The position numbers and the translations under genes are program-made. A DNA stretch of 64,000 nucleotides from Marilutibacter chinensis (GTDB taxonomy: Bacteria; Pseudomonadota; Gammaproteobacteria; Xanthomonadales; Xanthomonadaceae): contig NZ_JAKJPO010000004.1 in the NCBI RefSeq assembly GCF_021725675.1, positions 248,001-312,000 on the forward strand. The letters are read 5' to 3'. Below, piece by piece: positions 51,859-63,192 of this stretch (position 1 is its first letter; every line of letters starts with the position of its first letter). The notes under the pieces were generated by a model. The model worked only from the letters and a program-made list of their open reading frames with translations. It searched no databases and had not been told where the DNA came from.

Positions 51859-52809
51859 TCAGCCGTCGAAATGCGCGTATCCCCGGCGCGGCGGCTGCCA
51901 CTCGGTGCCGCCGGCGTCGAACACCCGCACCCGCTCGCCGGTCACGACCTCGCCGATGCGGCTCGCGGCGACGCCCGCCGCCGATGCCGCGGCCAGCACC
52001 GCCGCATCGGCATCCGCGGGCGCGCTGAAGGCCAGTTCGTAGTCGTCGCCGCCGACCGCCTGGAATGCGGCGCGGGCAGTGGCGTCGCAGGCTTCGCGCA
52101 GCGCCTCCGACGCCGGCAATGCATCCAGCGCGATGCGCATGCCAACGCCGCTGGCCGCGCAGACGTGATCGAGGTCGGCGAGCAGTCCGTCGGACACGTC
52201 GATGCAGGCATGGGCGATGCCGGCCAGCGAGCGACCGAGGCCGACGCGCGGCTGCGGTCGGTCGAGACGCTCGCGCAGCGGCGGGGGCACCGGTGCCGCG
52301 GCATCCAGCAAGGCCAGCGCCGCGGCGGCATCGCCGAGCGTACCGCTGATCCAGACCGCATCGCCGACCCGCGCTGCGTCGCGACGCAGCGCGCGGCCCG
52401 GCTCGACGAAGCCGTGCACCGTCACACAGACCGACAGCGGTCCGCGGGTGGTATCGCCGCCGACCAGAGCGACGCGATGCCCGGCAGCCAGCGCCAGGAA
52501 GCCGTCGAGAAAGCCATCGACCCAGTCCTCGTCGCTCTCCGGCAGCGACAGCGACAACGTGCACCACGCCGGCTCGGCACCCATCGCGGCGAGGTCGGAC
52601 AGGTTGACCGCAAGCGCCTTCCAGCCGATGTCGGCGGCGGCCGTGTCGCGGGGAAAGTGCACACCGGTGTTCAGCGTGTCCATCGCGACGACCAGATGAC
52701 GGCCCGGCGGCACCTGCAGGAGGGCGGCATCGTCGCCGATGCCCAGGATCACGTCGTCGCGAACGGCGGCCCGTGCGCGGATCCGGTCGATGAGTTCGAA
52801 CTCGGGCAT
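51859..52809 (-). CDS. thiL: Thiamine-monophosphate kinase
   Basis: 316 residues. EFELIDRIR start, GIGDDAALL metal site, MDTLNTGVHF, NLSDLAAMGAEP, GGDTTRGP and DVSDGLLADL are all ThiL signatures. It makes thiamine diphosphate. It is downstream of nusB with a 130-bp gap, the common ribH-nusB-thiL order. Confidence 0.96.
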   Translation of the reverse strand: MPEFELIDRIRARAAVRDDVILGIGDDAALLQVPPGRHLVVAMDTLNTGVHFPRDTAAADIGWKALAVNLSDLAAMGAEPAWCTLSLSLPESDEDWVDGFLDGFLALAAGHRVALVGGDTTRGPLSVCVTVHGFVEPGRALRRDAARVGDAVWISGTLGDAAAALALLDAAAPVPPPLRERLDRPQPRVGLGRSLAGIAHACIDVSDGLLADLDHVCAASGVGMRIALDALPASEALREACDATARAAFQAVGGDDYELAFSAPADADAAVLAAASAAGVAASRIGEVVTGERVRVFDAGGTEWQPPRRGYAHFDG

Positions 52810-52939
52810 ATGCCGCTCGCCTCCTGGATTGGCGCCGCCAGGGCGCGCGATGCGCCGCGATCGCGCACCGCGATCGTCGGCGGACCATGCCCGCGACAGC
52901 GGGCAGGCGCTCCCACCGGGTGCGATACCCGGCCCGGCC

Positions 52940-53398
52940 TCAGCCGCGCGCGGCGCTGACCTCGGCCGCGCGCCAGTCGGCAGCGGCCTGGTCGAGCACG
53001 CCATTGACATAGGTGTGACCGTGCTCGGTGCCGAACTTCTTGACGCTCTCGATCGCCTCGTTGATCACAACCCGGTACGGCACGTCCAGGCGGTGGCGCA
53101 ACTCGTAGGCGGCGATGCGCAGACCGGCGCGCTCAATTGGATCGACTTCCTCGACGGTACGGTCCAGGAACGGCAGCAGCGCCTCGTCGATGTCCTTCAG
53201 ATGCGTGTCGACGCCGGTCACCAGGTCTTCGAAGTAGGCCAGGTCGGCGTGCTCGCGCGCCTGCTCGTGGGCGAACTGGGCGAGGATCTCGCGCACCGGC
53301 GCGCCCGACATCTGCCAGGCGTAGACCGCCTGCAGCGCACGGCGGCGGGCGCGGGTGCGGGCGACGGGATCGATCCCGTCCGGACGACGGCGGTTCAC
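52940..53398 (-). CDS. nusB: Transcription antitermination factor NusB
   Basis: 152 residues. [24 protein letters not shown]-type middle and [16 protein letters not shown] with the final KYVNGVLD-like segment are standard. It binds boxA with NusE to allow rRNA antitermination. It overlaps ribH by 4 bp. Confidence 0.96.
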   Translation of the reverse strand: MNRRRPDGIDPVARTRARRRALQAVYAWQMSGAPVREILAQFAHEQAREHADLAYFEDLVTGVDTHLKDIDEALLPFLDRTVEEVDPIERAGLRIAAYELRHRLDVPYRVVINEAIESVKKFGTEHGHTYVNGVLDQAAADWRAAEVSAARG

Positions 53399-53907
53399 GA
53401 GGCCTTCTCCATCAGCGCTTCACCGGGAACGTCGAAGCCCGCCGGGAGCTGCGACAGCAGGTGGGCCATCTCGATCGCGACCAGCGCGGCCTCCTCGCCC
53501 TTGTTGCCGTGGCTGCCGCCGGCGCGGGCCTCGGCATCCTCGAACCGGTCGACCGCGAGCACGCCATTGGCGACGGGCACGCCGTAGTCGAGCGAGACCC
53601 TCATCAATGCGTCGGAACAGCCGTCGGCGACCTGCTCGTAATGGCGGGTGTCGCCGCGGACCACGCAGCCCAGCGCGACGATCGCGGCGTGGCCGCCCGC
53701 CTCCGCCAGGCGCGCGGCCGTGACCGGGATTTCCCACGCGCCCGGCACCCGGATCACGTCGACCGCCGATTCGGCGACGCCGTTCTCGACGAAGGTCTTG
53801 CGGGCACCGGCGACGAGGGTGTCGGTGATGCGTGGATTCCAGCGGCTGGCGATGATCGCGTAACGCGCGCCGGCAGGGCTGCGCAGATCGCCTTCGATAT
53901 GGGACAT
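53395..53907 (-). CDS. ribH: 6,7-dimethyl-8-ribityllumazine synthase
   Basis: 170 residues. [31 protein letters not shown] and [16 protein letters not shown] are diagnostic. It forms the riboflavin precursor from the RibB product. It lies 95 bp after ribBA in the riboswitch-controlled operon. Confidence 0.97.
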   Translation of the reverse strand: MSHIEGDLRSPAGARYAIIASRWNPRITDTLVAGARKTFVENGVAESAVDVIRVPGAWEIPVTAARLAEAGGHAAIVALGCVVRGDTRHYEQVADGCSDALMRVSLDYGVPVANGVLAVDRFEDAEARAGGSHGNKGEEAALVAIEMAHLLSQLPAGFDVPGEALMEKAS

Positions 53908-54002
53908 GGGCGGATTCGGGTCGTGTCGCGTGAAAGGTGTCAGTTTAGCGGCTGGCTTGTGACAAAGGGCCACGGCCGGCGGCGACCGGCGGCCCCTGCC
54001 CA

Positions 54003-55139
54003 TCAGAGGGGCTCGACGTACTCCACCACCTCCAGGCCGAAGCCGGCCAGGCCGATCTGTTTGCGCGGAGTGCCGAGCACCCGCAGTCTGCCCAGGCCCA
54101 GGTCGGCGAGGATCTGGCTGCCGACGCCGTTGCGGCGCCACTCGCTCAGGGCCTGGCCGCGCCCGCCGCCGTCGCCGGCCGGTTCGGCATCGGCGCGCGC
54201 CGCCTCCGCCGGCAACTCCGTCCGGATCCGCCGCAGCAGCGCATCCGGGCCCGGCTGCTCGCCCAACAGCACCAGCACGCCGCGCTCCCCGGCGGCGATC
54301 GTCGCGAGCACCTCGCCGATCGCCGGCCCGAAGTCGGGGCGCCGCCAGTGCAGCGCGTCGGCGAGCGGGTTGAGCACGTGTACGCGGACCAGGGTCGGGA
54401 TCGATGCCTCCATCTCGCCGCGCGTCAGCGCGAAATGCAGACCATGGTCCAGGCGGTCGCGGTAGGTGACCAGCTGGAACTCGCCGTGTTCGGTCTCGAT
54501 CGGCCGCGCATCGACCCGCTCGACCGTGTGCTCGGTCTCGAGCCGGTAGCGGATCAGCTCTTCGATCGAGCCGATCTTCAGGCCGTGTTCGCGGGCGAAG
54601 GCCTCCAACTGCGGACGCCGCGCCATCGTGCCGTCGGCATTGAGTATCTCCACCAGCACGCCGGCCGGCTCCAGCCCGGCCAGCATCGCCAGGTCGGCGG
54701 CGGCCTCGGTGTGTCCGGCACGGTTGAGCACGCCGCCGGGCTGCGCCTGCAGCGGAAAGATGTGGCCGGGCTGGTGCAGGTCGCTGGGCTTGGCGTCCGG
54801 ACGCACCGCGGTGCGCACGGTGTGGGCGCGGTCGTAGGCGCTGATGCCGGTGGTCACGCCCTCCGCGGCCTCGATGCTGACGGTGAAGTTGGTATGGTGC
54901 TGGGAGGTATTGTCGCGGACCATCGGCGGCAGCCCCAGCTGGGCGCAGCGCTCGCGCGTCAGCGACAGGCAGACCAGGCCGCGCGCATGGGTGACCATGA
55001 AGTTGATGTCCGACGGCTTGACCAGCTCGGCGGCCATGATCAGGTCGCCCTCGTTCTCGCGGTCCTCGTCGTCGACGATCACCACCATGCGGCCGTTGCG
55101 GATCTCCTCCAGCAGTTCGGGAATCGGCGCGAAGCTCAT
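54003..55139 (-). CDS. ribBA: RibB with degenerate GTP cyclohydrolase II domain
   Basis: 378 residues. The N-terminal 3,4-dihydroxy-2-butanone-4-phosphate synthase is intact ([25 protein letters not shown]-type [18 protein letters not shown]). In the C-terminal RibA-like half the zinc-binding SECLTGDVFGSLRCDCG segment is replaced by [17 protein letters not shown], with none of the three cysteines, and the RGIGL motif is missing. The GCHII activity is therefore expected to be lost, and a separate ribA is needed. It overlaps ribE by 4 bp. Confidence 0.95.
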   Translation of the reverse strand: MSFAPIPELLEEIRNGRMVVIVDDEDRENEGDLIMAAELVKPSDINFMVTHARGLVCLSLTRERCAQLGLPPMVRDNTSQHHTNFTVSIEAAEGVTTGISAYDRAHTVRTAVRPDAKPSDLHQPGHIFPLQAQPGGVLNRAGHTEAAADLAMLAGLEPAGVLVEILNADGTMARRPQLEAFAREHGLKIGSIEELIRYRLETEHTVERVDARPIETEHGEFQLVTYRDRLDHGLHFALTRGEMEASIPTLVRVHVLNPLADALHWRRPDFGPAIGEVLATIAAGERGVLVLLGEQPGPDALLRRIRTELPAEAARADAEPAGDGGGRGQALSEWRRNGVGSQILADLGLGRLRVLGTPRKQIGLAGFGLEVVEYVEPL

Positions 55140-55747
55140 GCGGCGCCCTCCTCTCCGCGACCTGCAAGCAAGCGTTCGACGTAGCGCGCGACCGTGTCGA
55201 CCTCCAGGTTGACCGCATCGCCGGCGCCGGTGTGGGCGAACACGGTGTGGGCGACGGTATGCGGCACCAGCGCGACCTCGAAGCCCTCGTCATCGACCGC
55301 ATTGACCGTCAGGCTGACGCCGTCGACGCAGATCGAACCCTTCTTCGCGACGTACCGCAGCAGTGCCGCCGGCGCAGCGAAGCGCCAGCGCTGGGCGCGC
55401 GCGTCCTCGGCGATCGAGACGACCCGGCCGATGCCGTCGACGTGGCCGCTGACCAGGTGCCCGCCGAGCCGGTCGCTCGGCCGCATCGCCCGTTCAAGGT
55501 TGACCGGGGCGCCCTGCCGGAGCCCGCCCAGCGTGGTCAGCGCCAGGGTCTCGGTGGACGCATCGGCGGAAAATCCGTGTGCGTCGAAATCGATCACGGT
55601 CAGGCAGACGCCGTTGACGGCGATGCTCTCGCCGAGGCGGACGTCGTCGAACGGCAGGCTGCCGGCGTCGATGCGCAGGCGGACGTCGCCGCCGAGCGGC
55701 TCGGCCGCCGCCAGCCGGCCGACGCCCTCGATGATGCCGGTGAACAT
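55136..55747 (-). CDS. ribE: Riboflavin synthase alpha chain
   Basis: 203 residues. Two homologous lumazine-binding repeats ([50 protein letters not shown]). First gene after the FMN riboswitch. Its Shine-Dalgarno GGGAGG can pair with an upstream CCTCC (stem at 55755-55769), a possible translational switch. Confidence 0.96.
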   Translation of the reverse strand: MFTGIIEGVGRLAAAEPLGGDVRLRIDAGSLPFDDVRLGESIAVNGVCLTVIDFDAHGFSADASTETLALTTLGGLRQGAPVNLERAMRPSDRLGGHLVSGHVDGIGRVVSIAEDARAQRWRFAAPAALLRYVAKKGSICVDGVSLTVNAVDDEGFEVALVPHTVAHTVFAHTGAGDAVNLEVDTVARYVERLLAGRGEEGAA

Positions 55748-55754
55748 CAGCGCA

Positions 55755-55769
55755 CCTCCCGGACGGAGG
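55755..55769 (-). promoter_or_regulatory. Hairpin that can hide the ribE ribosome binding site
   Basis: On the transcript, CCTCC pairs with GGAGG across a 5-nt loop, the second arm being the ribE Shine-Dalgarno about 8 bp before its ATG. This is a plausible output of the riboswitch upstream. Confidence 0.5.
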
Positions 55770-55886
55770 CCGCAGGGTCGGGGTTGTGGATGTGGTTCAT
55801 GAACGTTTCCCGCAGGCAGTGAGCGAAAAACGTCTTAAGGCATGAGGCACGCCCGCCCCGTGGGCGGACCGCGGGACGTACGTTGC

Positions 55887-56098
55887 CGTCTTCTTTCATC
55901 CGGACTCTGGGCCCGCCGGTTCGACCGGCAGGGCATGACCGTCGGCTCCGGCATCGGACCGGATCTGCTGACCTTCCCGGAAGACCCTGAAGTCCACGTG
56001 GGACTGCGAGGTGCCGGAAAGCGCTCGCGGGCTCGCGCGGCGTTCCGGGGAACGCGGCGCCTACCGCCGGTGGGGAATTCCACCCCGCCCTGAAGACG
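55887..56098 (-). promoter_or_regulatory. FMN riboswitch (RFN element)
   Basis: All conserved blocks are present on the minus strand: CAGGGCGGGGTGGAATTCCC, ACCGGCGGTAGG, AGCCCGCGAGC, GGTCAGCAGATCCGGT, CCGGAGCCGACGGTCAT and AGTCCGGATGAAAGAAGACG. P1 forms from CGTCTTC and GAAGACG. It should repress ribE-ribBA-ribH (and nusB-thiL by read-through) when FMN is plentiful. Confidence 0.97.
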
Positions 56099-56199
56099 TC
56101 GTGTGTGTTGCCGGCAGGCCCCGGAAGGCAGCCGGCGCGGGGATTCTAGCACCCGGACGCCACTACCCGTTCCGAACGCTGTGTTCCAAAGCGTCTTGT

Positions 56200-56278
56200 G
56201 CCACGGATCAACACGGATGCACGCGGATCAAAAGCGCATCCGAAGCTTTATCCGCGTCGATCCGCGTAGATCCGTGGC
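56200..56278. repeat. 79-bp imperfect palindrome with internal repeats
   Basis: GCCACGGATC...GATCCGTGGC ends enclose three CGGATC/CGGATG motifs spaced about 10 bp on each arm (for example ATCCGCGTCGATCCGCGTAG on the right). It lies between a methyltransferase stop and the riboswitch. Such ACGGATC-type elements are seen as dispersed intergenic repeats in many bacteria; it could end transcription leftward. Confidence 0.75.
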
Positions 56279-56281
56279 CAA

Positions 56282-57043
56282 TCAAACCTTTCGGCGCAGA
56301 TGCAGGAACAGCGGCCAGCTGATCCGGCGCACCTCGTCCGGATCGCCCCATGCCGCGGCGAGCGCACCGGCATGGCGGGCGACCGGGTCGTCGCCGGTTT
56401 CGGCCTGGCAACGGGCGCGTGCCGAACTGCTTGCCAGGTAACGCAGGAAACGCGGCAGCGACCAGTCCGCCTCCAACCACAGCGCAGGCGCCGGCAGCGC
56501 CGGAAACGGCCAGTCGTAGCCGGCATAGGCACTGTCGACCTCGGCCCGCTCCGGCGGCCAGTGCGGCTCGATCTGCGTGCGGTAGTCGGCCACCGCGTCG
56601 AGCATGCCCTCCGGAGGCAGGAAGTCGGCATAGCCCCAGGCCGCGAGCACGCCGCCCGGCGCGAGCACGCGTCCGCATTCGGCGAAGAAGCGGGGGCGGT
56701 CGAACCAGTGCAGGGCCTGCGCGACCGCAACCAGTTGCACGCTGGCATCGGCCAGCCCCGTCCGCTCGCCGGGTTCCACCGCCAGGCTGACGCCGCCGGC
56801 CCGTCCGGCCGCCCAGTGCCGCGCCAGCTGCGCGTCGCTGGGATCGGTGGCATGGACATGGGCGAAGCGCGCGGCCAGCCCGCGGGTCGCCTGACCGCTG
56901 CCGCAGCCCGGCTCCCAGACCCTCGCGGTGGCCGGCACCACGGCGGCCAAGGCCTCGAACAGCGCGTCCGGATATTCCGGACGCGCGGCAGCGTAGGCTT
57001 CGGCGACGCCGGAGAAATGGTCGTTGAACCGCTCCGGCGCCAT
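56282..57043 (-). CDS. Class I SAM-dependent methyltransferase
   Basis: 253 residues. FNDHFSGVAEAYAAARPEYP start, SAM loop VWEPGCGSGQATRGLA, LVAVAQALHWFDRPRFFAE and LAPGGVLAAWGY are typical of the Methyltransf_11 group, including trans-aconitate methyltransferase-like proteins. Substrate unknown. It follows ribD by 6 bp and lies in front of the riboswitch, so it belongs to the ribD transcript, not to the FMN-controlled one. Confidence 0.85.
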   Translation of the reverse strand: MAPERFNDHFSGVAEAYAAARPEYPDALFEALAAVVPATARVWEPGCGSGQATRGLAARFAHVHATDPSDAQLARHWAAGRAGGVSLAVEPGERTGLADASVQLVAVAQALHWFDRPRFFAECGRVLAPGGVLAAWGYADFLPPEGMLDAVADYRTQIEPHWPPERAEVDSAYAGYDWPFPALPAPALWLEADWSLPRFLRYLASSSARARCQAETGDDPVARHAGALAAAWGDPDEVRRISWPLFLHLRRKV

Positions 57044-57049
57044 CCGGCC

Positions 57050-58192
57050 TCAGCCCGCCGGAGCAGCCGGCTGCAGCAGCAGCCGGGTGTCCTCGCCCAG
57101 TTGCCGGGTCTCGATCAGCGACAGTTGCAGCCGCTCGGCCATCGAACCGATGTCCAGGCCGCTGAACAGCGGCCGCGCCTGCGCGCCCATCAGTACCGGC
57201 GCCACATACAGCAGCACTTCGTCGACGAGGTTCGCCGCCAGCAGGGCCCCGGCCAGCGTCGCGCCGGACTCCACCTGGACCTCGTTGACGTGGTGGCGCT
57301 CGGCCAACAGCCGCAGCACCGCCTCCAGATCGAAACGTCCCGCCCTCACCGGCACCGACGCCACCTGCGCGCTCAGGCCGCGCGGCGGCTTCGCGTCCGG
57401 GGCATGGATGTAGAGCGTCGGCGCATCGCCCTCGCGGATGCGGCCACGGGCGACCGTGGCCAGGCCGGGGTCGAGCACCACCCGCAGCGGCGGCACGAAC
57501 TCCTCTTCCCCATCCTCCAGGCGCACGGTCAGCTGCGGATCGTCGACCAGCACGGTGCCGGCGCCGGTCAGGATCGCGCCGCTGCGGGCGCGCCAGTACT
57601 GCACGTCGCGCCGCGAGGCCTCGCCGCTGATCCACTTCGACTCGCCGCTGGCGAGCGCGGTGCGGCCGTCGAGGCTGGTCGCGAGCTTGACCCGCACCCA
57701 CGGCCGACCGCGCTCGATCCGCGACAGGAAGCCGCGGTTCAGCTGCCGCGCCTGCGCCTCCATCAACCCCGACTCGACCGCGATCCCGGCCGCGCGCAGG
57801 CGTTCGAAACCCTGCCCCGACACCTGTGGGAACGGGTCGCGCATCGCCGCGACCACGCGCGCGACCCCGGCCGCGACCAGCGCCTCGGCGCATGGGCCGG
57901 TGCGCCCGGTATGCGCGCACGGCTCGAGGGTCACGTACGCGGTCGCGCCGCGGGCCCGGTCGCCGGCCGCCTGCAGCGCATGGACCTCCGCGTGCGCGCC
58001 GCCGGCGCGCTGGTGCCAGCCTTCGCCGACGACGTCGTCGTCGCGGACCAATACACAGCCGACCATCGGATTGGGCTTGGTGGTCCAGGCGCCGCGCTCG
58101 GCCAGGCGCAGCGCACGCGCCATGAACGCGTGATCGCCAGAGCTGAAAGCGGGAGCCGCGACTCGCTCTTCGGAATTCGGGGTCGAGGTCAT
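57050..58192 (-). CDS. ribD: Bifunctional riboflavin deaminase/reductase RibD
   Basis: 380 residues. N-terminal deaminase with zinc ligands in GGAHAEVHAL and LEPCAHTGRTGPC; C-terminal reductase with VKLATSLDGRTAL, SKWISGEASRRDV and ESGATLAGALL. It performs steps 2 and 3 of riboflavin synthesis. The ATG at 58192 fits; the open frame upstream runs into nrdR. It begins 7 bp after the nrdR stop. Confidence 0.96.
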   Translation of the reverse strand: MTSTPNSEERVAAPAFSSGDHAFMARALRLAERGAWTTKPNPMVGCVLVRDDDVVGEGWHQRAGGAHAEVHALQAAGDRARGATAYVTLEPCAHTGRTGPCAEALVAAGVARVVAAMRDPFPQVSGQGFERLRAAGIAVESGLMEAQARQLNRGFLSRIERGRPWVRVKLATSLDGRTALASGESKWISGEASRRDVQYWRARSGAILTGAGTVLVDDPQLTVRLEDGEEEFVPPLRVVLDPGLATVARGRIREGDAPTLYIHAPDAKPPRGLSAQVASVPVRAGRFDLEAVLRLLAERHHVNEVQVESGATLAGALLAANLVDEVLLYVAPVLMGAQARPLFSGLDIGSMAERLQLSLIETRQLGEDTRLLLQPAAPAG

Positions 58193-58199
58193 GCCTGTC

Positions 58200-58718
58200 T
58201 CATCGCTTGCGGCCCTTGGTCGGCGCCGGCTCGCTGTCCAGCAGCGGAAGCTGGCCCTCGCCTGCGTGGTCGCTTTCCAGCCGGTCGAGCTCCTCGCGGA
58301 AATCGGCGACGTCCTCGAACGCGCGATAGACCGACGCGAAACGCACGTAGGCGACATGATCGAGCTTGCGCAGCTCGGCCATCACGAACTCGCCGACCCG
58401 CAGCGACGGCAATTCGCGTTCGGCGGTCATCCGCAGCTGATGGACGACCGCGCGCACGGCCGCCTCGATCTGCTCCTCCGACACCGGCCGCTTCTGCAGC
58501 GCGCGGTCGAAGCCGGCGCGCAGCTTGCGCGCATCGAAGGCCTCGCGGCGGCCGTCGCTCTTGATGATCGCCGGCAGCTTGAGCTCGATCGTCTCCAGGG
58601 TCGAAAAACGCTCCCCACAGGCCTCGCAGACGCGGCGACGGCGGATCGTCGCGCCGTCGTCGGACACCCGCGAGTCGATCACGCGGGTATCGGTGTGTTG
58701 GCAGAAGGGGCAATGCAT
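58200..58718 (-). CDS. nrdR: Ribonucleotide reductase repressor NrdR
   Basis: 172 residues. Zinc ribbon [17 protein letters not shown] / [17 protein letters not shown], then an ATP-cone ([16 protein letters not shown]). It senses ATP/dATP and represses nrd operons. The glyA-nrdR-ribD order is common in proteobacteria. The C-terminal tail is charged and variable. Confidence 0.97.
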   Translation of the reverse strand: MHCPFCQHTDTRVIDSRVSDDGATIRRRRVCEACGERFSTLETIELKLPAIIKSDGRREAFDARKLRAGFDRALQKRPVSEEQIEAAVRAVVHQLRMTAERELPSLRVGEFVMAELRKLDHVAYVRFASVYRAFEDVADFREELDRLESDHAGEGQLPLLDSEPAPTKGRKR

Positions 58719-58798
58719 CGGCAGCGAGTGTCAATGGAGGCGGAGGATTGGGAAGCGGCGCCTTTCCCGCGTCCTGCTCCCTTTCCCCTGCGTCGTCC

Positions 58799-60067
58799 TC
58801 AGCCGTACACCGGGAACTTCCGGCACTGAGCGGTGACCTTCCCGCGCACCGCGGCGATCACGTCCCCGTCGTCCGGCGCGTCGAGCACGTCGCAGATCCA
58901 GTGCGCCAGCTCGACGCAGTCGGCCTCCCGGTAGCCTCGGGTGGTCACCGCCGGGGTGCCGATGCGCAGGCCCGAGGTCACGAACGGCTTCTGCGGGTCG
59001 TTCGGCACCGCGTTCTTGTTGACGGTGATGTGGGCCTTGCCCAGCGCCGCCTCGGCCGCCTTGCCGGTCACGCCCTTGCCGATCATGTCGATCAGCATCA
59101 GGTGGTTCTCGGTGCCGCCGGAGACGATCTTGTAGCCGCGCTCGATGATGGTCTTCGCCATCGCCTGGGCGTTCTTCACCACCTGCTGCTGATATTCGGT
59201 GAACGCCGGCTCCAGCGCCTCCTTGAACGCGACCGCCTTGGCCGCGATCACATGCATCAGCGGGCCGCCCTGGATGCCGGGAAAGACGATGCTCTGCAGC
59301 TTCTTGACCAGCTCCTCGGACGGGTCCTGGGCGACGATGATGCCGCCGCGCGGGCCGCGCAGGGTCTTGTGGGTGGTCGAGGTGACCACGTGCGCATGCG
59401 GCAGCGGGTTCGGGTAGACGCCGGCGGCGACCAGACCCGCGACGTGGGCCATGTCGACGAACAGGTACGCACCGACCTTGTCGGCGATCGCGCGGAAGCG
59501 CGCCCAGTCGATCTTCTGCGAATAGGCCGAGAACCCGGCCACGACCATCTTCGGCTGGTGCTCGACCGCGAGCTTCTCGACCTCGTCGTAGTCGATCAGG
59601 CCCTGGTCGTTCACGCCGTACTGGACCGCATTGAACAGCTTGCCGGAAACGTTGACCTTGGCGCCGTGGGTCAGGTGACCGCCATGGGCGAGCGACATGC
59701 CCAGGATGGTGTCGCCCGGCTCCAGCAGGGCAAGGTAGACCGCCTGGTTGGCCTGGCTGCCGGAATGTGGCTGGACGTTGGCGTACATGCCATCGGTGGA
59801 GCCGCCCCCGAACAACTGCTTCAGCCGCTCGATCGCCAGGGTCTCGGCGACGTCGACGTACTCGCAGCCGCCGTAGTAGCGCTTGCCCGGATAGCCCTCG
59901 GCATACTTGTTGGTCAGCACGCTGCCCTGCGCCTCCATCACCCGCGGACTGGCGTAGTTCTCGCTGGCGATCAGCTCGACATGGTCTTCCTGGCGGCGCG
60001 CCTCGTCGGCGATGGCCTGGGCCAGTTCGGGGTCAAATCCTTCGATGCGGGCGTCGCGCGGAAACAT
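58799..60067 (-). CDS. glyA: Serine hydroxymethyltransferase
   Basis: 422 residues. [39 protein letters not shown] and the PLP-lysine motif [15 protein letters not shown] are present. It interconverts serine and glycine and supplies one-carbon units. It is 80 bp upstream of nrdR on the same strand and divergent from ettA. Confidence 0.98.
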   Translation of the reverse strand: MFPRDARIEGFDPELAQAIADEARRQEDHVELIASENYASPRVMEAQGSVLTNKYAEGYPGKRYYGGCEYVDVAETLAIERLKQLFGGGSTDGMYANVQPHSGSQANQAVYLALLEPGDTILGMSLAHGGHLTHGAKVNVSGKLFNAVQYGVNDQGLIDYDEVEKLAVEHQPKMVVAGFSAYSQKIDWARFRAIADKVGAYLFVDMAHVAGLVAAGVYPNPLPHAHVVTSTTHKTLRGPRGGIIVAQDPSEELVKKLQSIVFPGIQGGPLMHVIAAKAVAFKEALEPAFTEYQQQVVKNAQAMAKTIIERGYKIVSGGTENHLMLIDMIGKGVTGKAAEAALGKAHITVNKNAVPNDPQKPFVTSGLRIGTPAVTTRGYREADCVELAHWICDVLDAPDDGDVIAAVRGKVTAQCRKFPVYG

Positions 60068-60263
60068 TGCGGCTCCAGACGGTTGTGTGGCGTGGGAGGG
60101 AAGCCTCGGAGTCTACGCGAAACTTGAACGCCCCCGATGTTCCGGCGGCATGCCGGCTGGCGTCGCCGTCGGGCTTCCGGGATAATTGGCGGTCTTCTGT
60201 CCGAATCCCCGCGGCCCTGCCCCCGTGCAGCCGGCCGCCGTCCGCACGCGGAGTCCGAGCCCC

Positions 60264-61925
<1,662 letters not shown>

Positions 61926-61986
61926 CCGCAGCAACCCTGCTCCACCGGCCGGCGAAGACGCCGGCCGGCCCCGCGAGGACCGCCGC

Positions 61987-62724
61987 ATGACCATCCAGCA
62001 CCAGGACGACATCGACGGATTGCGCCGCGCCGGCGCGCTGGTGGCGGACGTCCTCGCGCGGATGCGCGAGGCGGCGGTGGCCGGTGCGGTCTCGCGCGAC
62101 CTGGACGCCCTCGGCGCGGAACTGATGCGGGCCGCCGGCGCACGCCCGGCGCCCACGCTGACCTACGGCTTTCCGGCCGCGACCTGCATCAGCCTCAACT
62201 CGGTGGCCGCGCACGGTATCCCCGACGCGACCGTGCTGCGCGACGGAGATCTGGTCAACATCGACGTATCGGCCGAGCTGGACGGCTATTTCGCGGACAC
62301 CGGCGCCAGTTTCGTGGTCGGCGCGCCGAGCGCGCGCCAGCGACGCCTGCTCGATGCCGCCCGCGAAGCGCGCGACGCCGCGATCGCCCAGCTGCGTGCG
62401 GACAACCCGCTCAACAGCATCGGCCGCACCGTCGAGGCGGTCGCCGCGCGTCGCGGCTTCCGGGTGATCCGTGACCTCGGCAGCCACGGGATCGGCCGCG
62501 CCCTGCACGAGGCACCGGGCAGCATTCCCGGCCACTACGATCCGCGCGACACCCGCCGCCTGCACGACGGCATGGTGATCACGGTCGAGCCGTTCCTGTC
62601 CACCCACTGCACCCGCACCGTGGAAGCCGACGACGGCTGGTCGATGGTCTGTCCGCGCGGTCATGCAGCGCAGTTCGAGCACACCGTGATCGTCACCCGC
62701 GGCGAACCGATCGTCGTGACCTGA
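61987..62724 (+). CDS. map: Type I methionine aminopeptidase
   Basis: 245 residues. Pita-bread fold ligands: Asp in VNIDVSAELDGYFADTG, His in GSHGIGRALHE, Glu in TVEPFLS and Glu in EHTVIV. It removes N-terminal Met. It is not beside rpsB, where the essential map usually lies, so this may be a second paralogue; the sequence alone cannot show that. It starts 61 bp after ettA. Confidence 0.9.
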   Translation: MTIQHQDDIDGLRRAGALVADVLARMREAAVAGAVSRDLDALGAELMRAAGARPAPTLTYGFPAATCISLNSVAAHGIPDATVLRDGDLVNIDVSAELDGYFADTGASFVVGAPSARQRRLLDAAREARDAAIAQLRADNPLNSIGRTVEAVAARRGFRVIRDLGSHGIGRALHEAPGSIPGHYDPRDTRRLHDGMVITVEPFLSTHCTRTVEADDGWSMVCPRGHAAQFEHTVIVTRGEPIVVT

Positions 62725-62742
62725 ACCCGCAGGAGGCCCGCG

Positions 62743-63192
62743 ATGAGCGCGAACAAGCCGAATCCTTCGGCAATCGACGTCGACGGGCTGCCGTTCCGGC
62801 CCGGGCCGGGCTGCCCGGAACCGGTCTCCCCGCGTGTTGCCGGGCTCCAGACGCGTTTTCCCGGTGCCCGGTCCAGCTTCTCCACGCTCGGCGTGACCCA
62901 CGCCCGGCTGCTGCCGGGCATGGCATTGGCGCTGGGTCACGCGCATGCCCGCGAGAAGGAGTTCGCCCATGTCCCTGAAGGCCATCCGGTGCCGGTGGAC
63001 CGGCGCCGGCGGGTCGATCGCGGCGGCGCGGACATGGTCCGCCCGGAAGCCGGCGGCTGCCGTGGCGACGATGCCGTGGACCACCCGACGATGATCTCTC
63101 CGCGCGCCAAGCGGATGGCCGGCCGCGCTGTTTCCGCAAGAACGGACAACCCTACCGAGCGCGCGGGCGCTCGCTTCCGGAGCCGACGATGA
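62743..63192 (+). pseudogene. Frameshifted cupin-domain remnant
   Basis: An open frame of 149 codons whose first half reads like a cupin (TLGVTHARLLPGMALALGHA, HAREKEFAHVPEGHPV). After codon about 80 the cupin-like continuation RWTGAGGSIA moves to another frame, then ADMVRPEAGG returns to the first, and the remainder is arginine-rich noise. Two compensating shifts and loss of the second cupin motif suggest an inactivated gene, though the frame is still open. Its stop overlaps the pyrF ATG by 4 bp. Confidence 0.5.
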
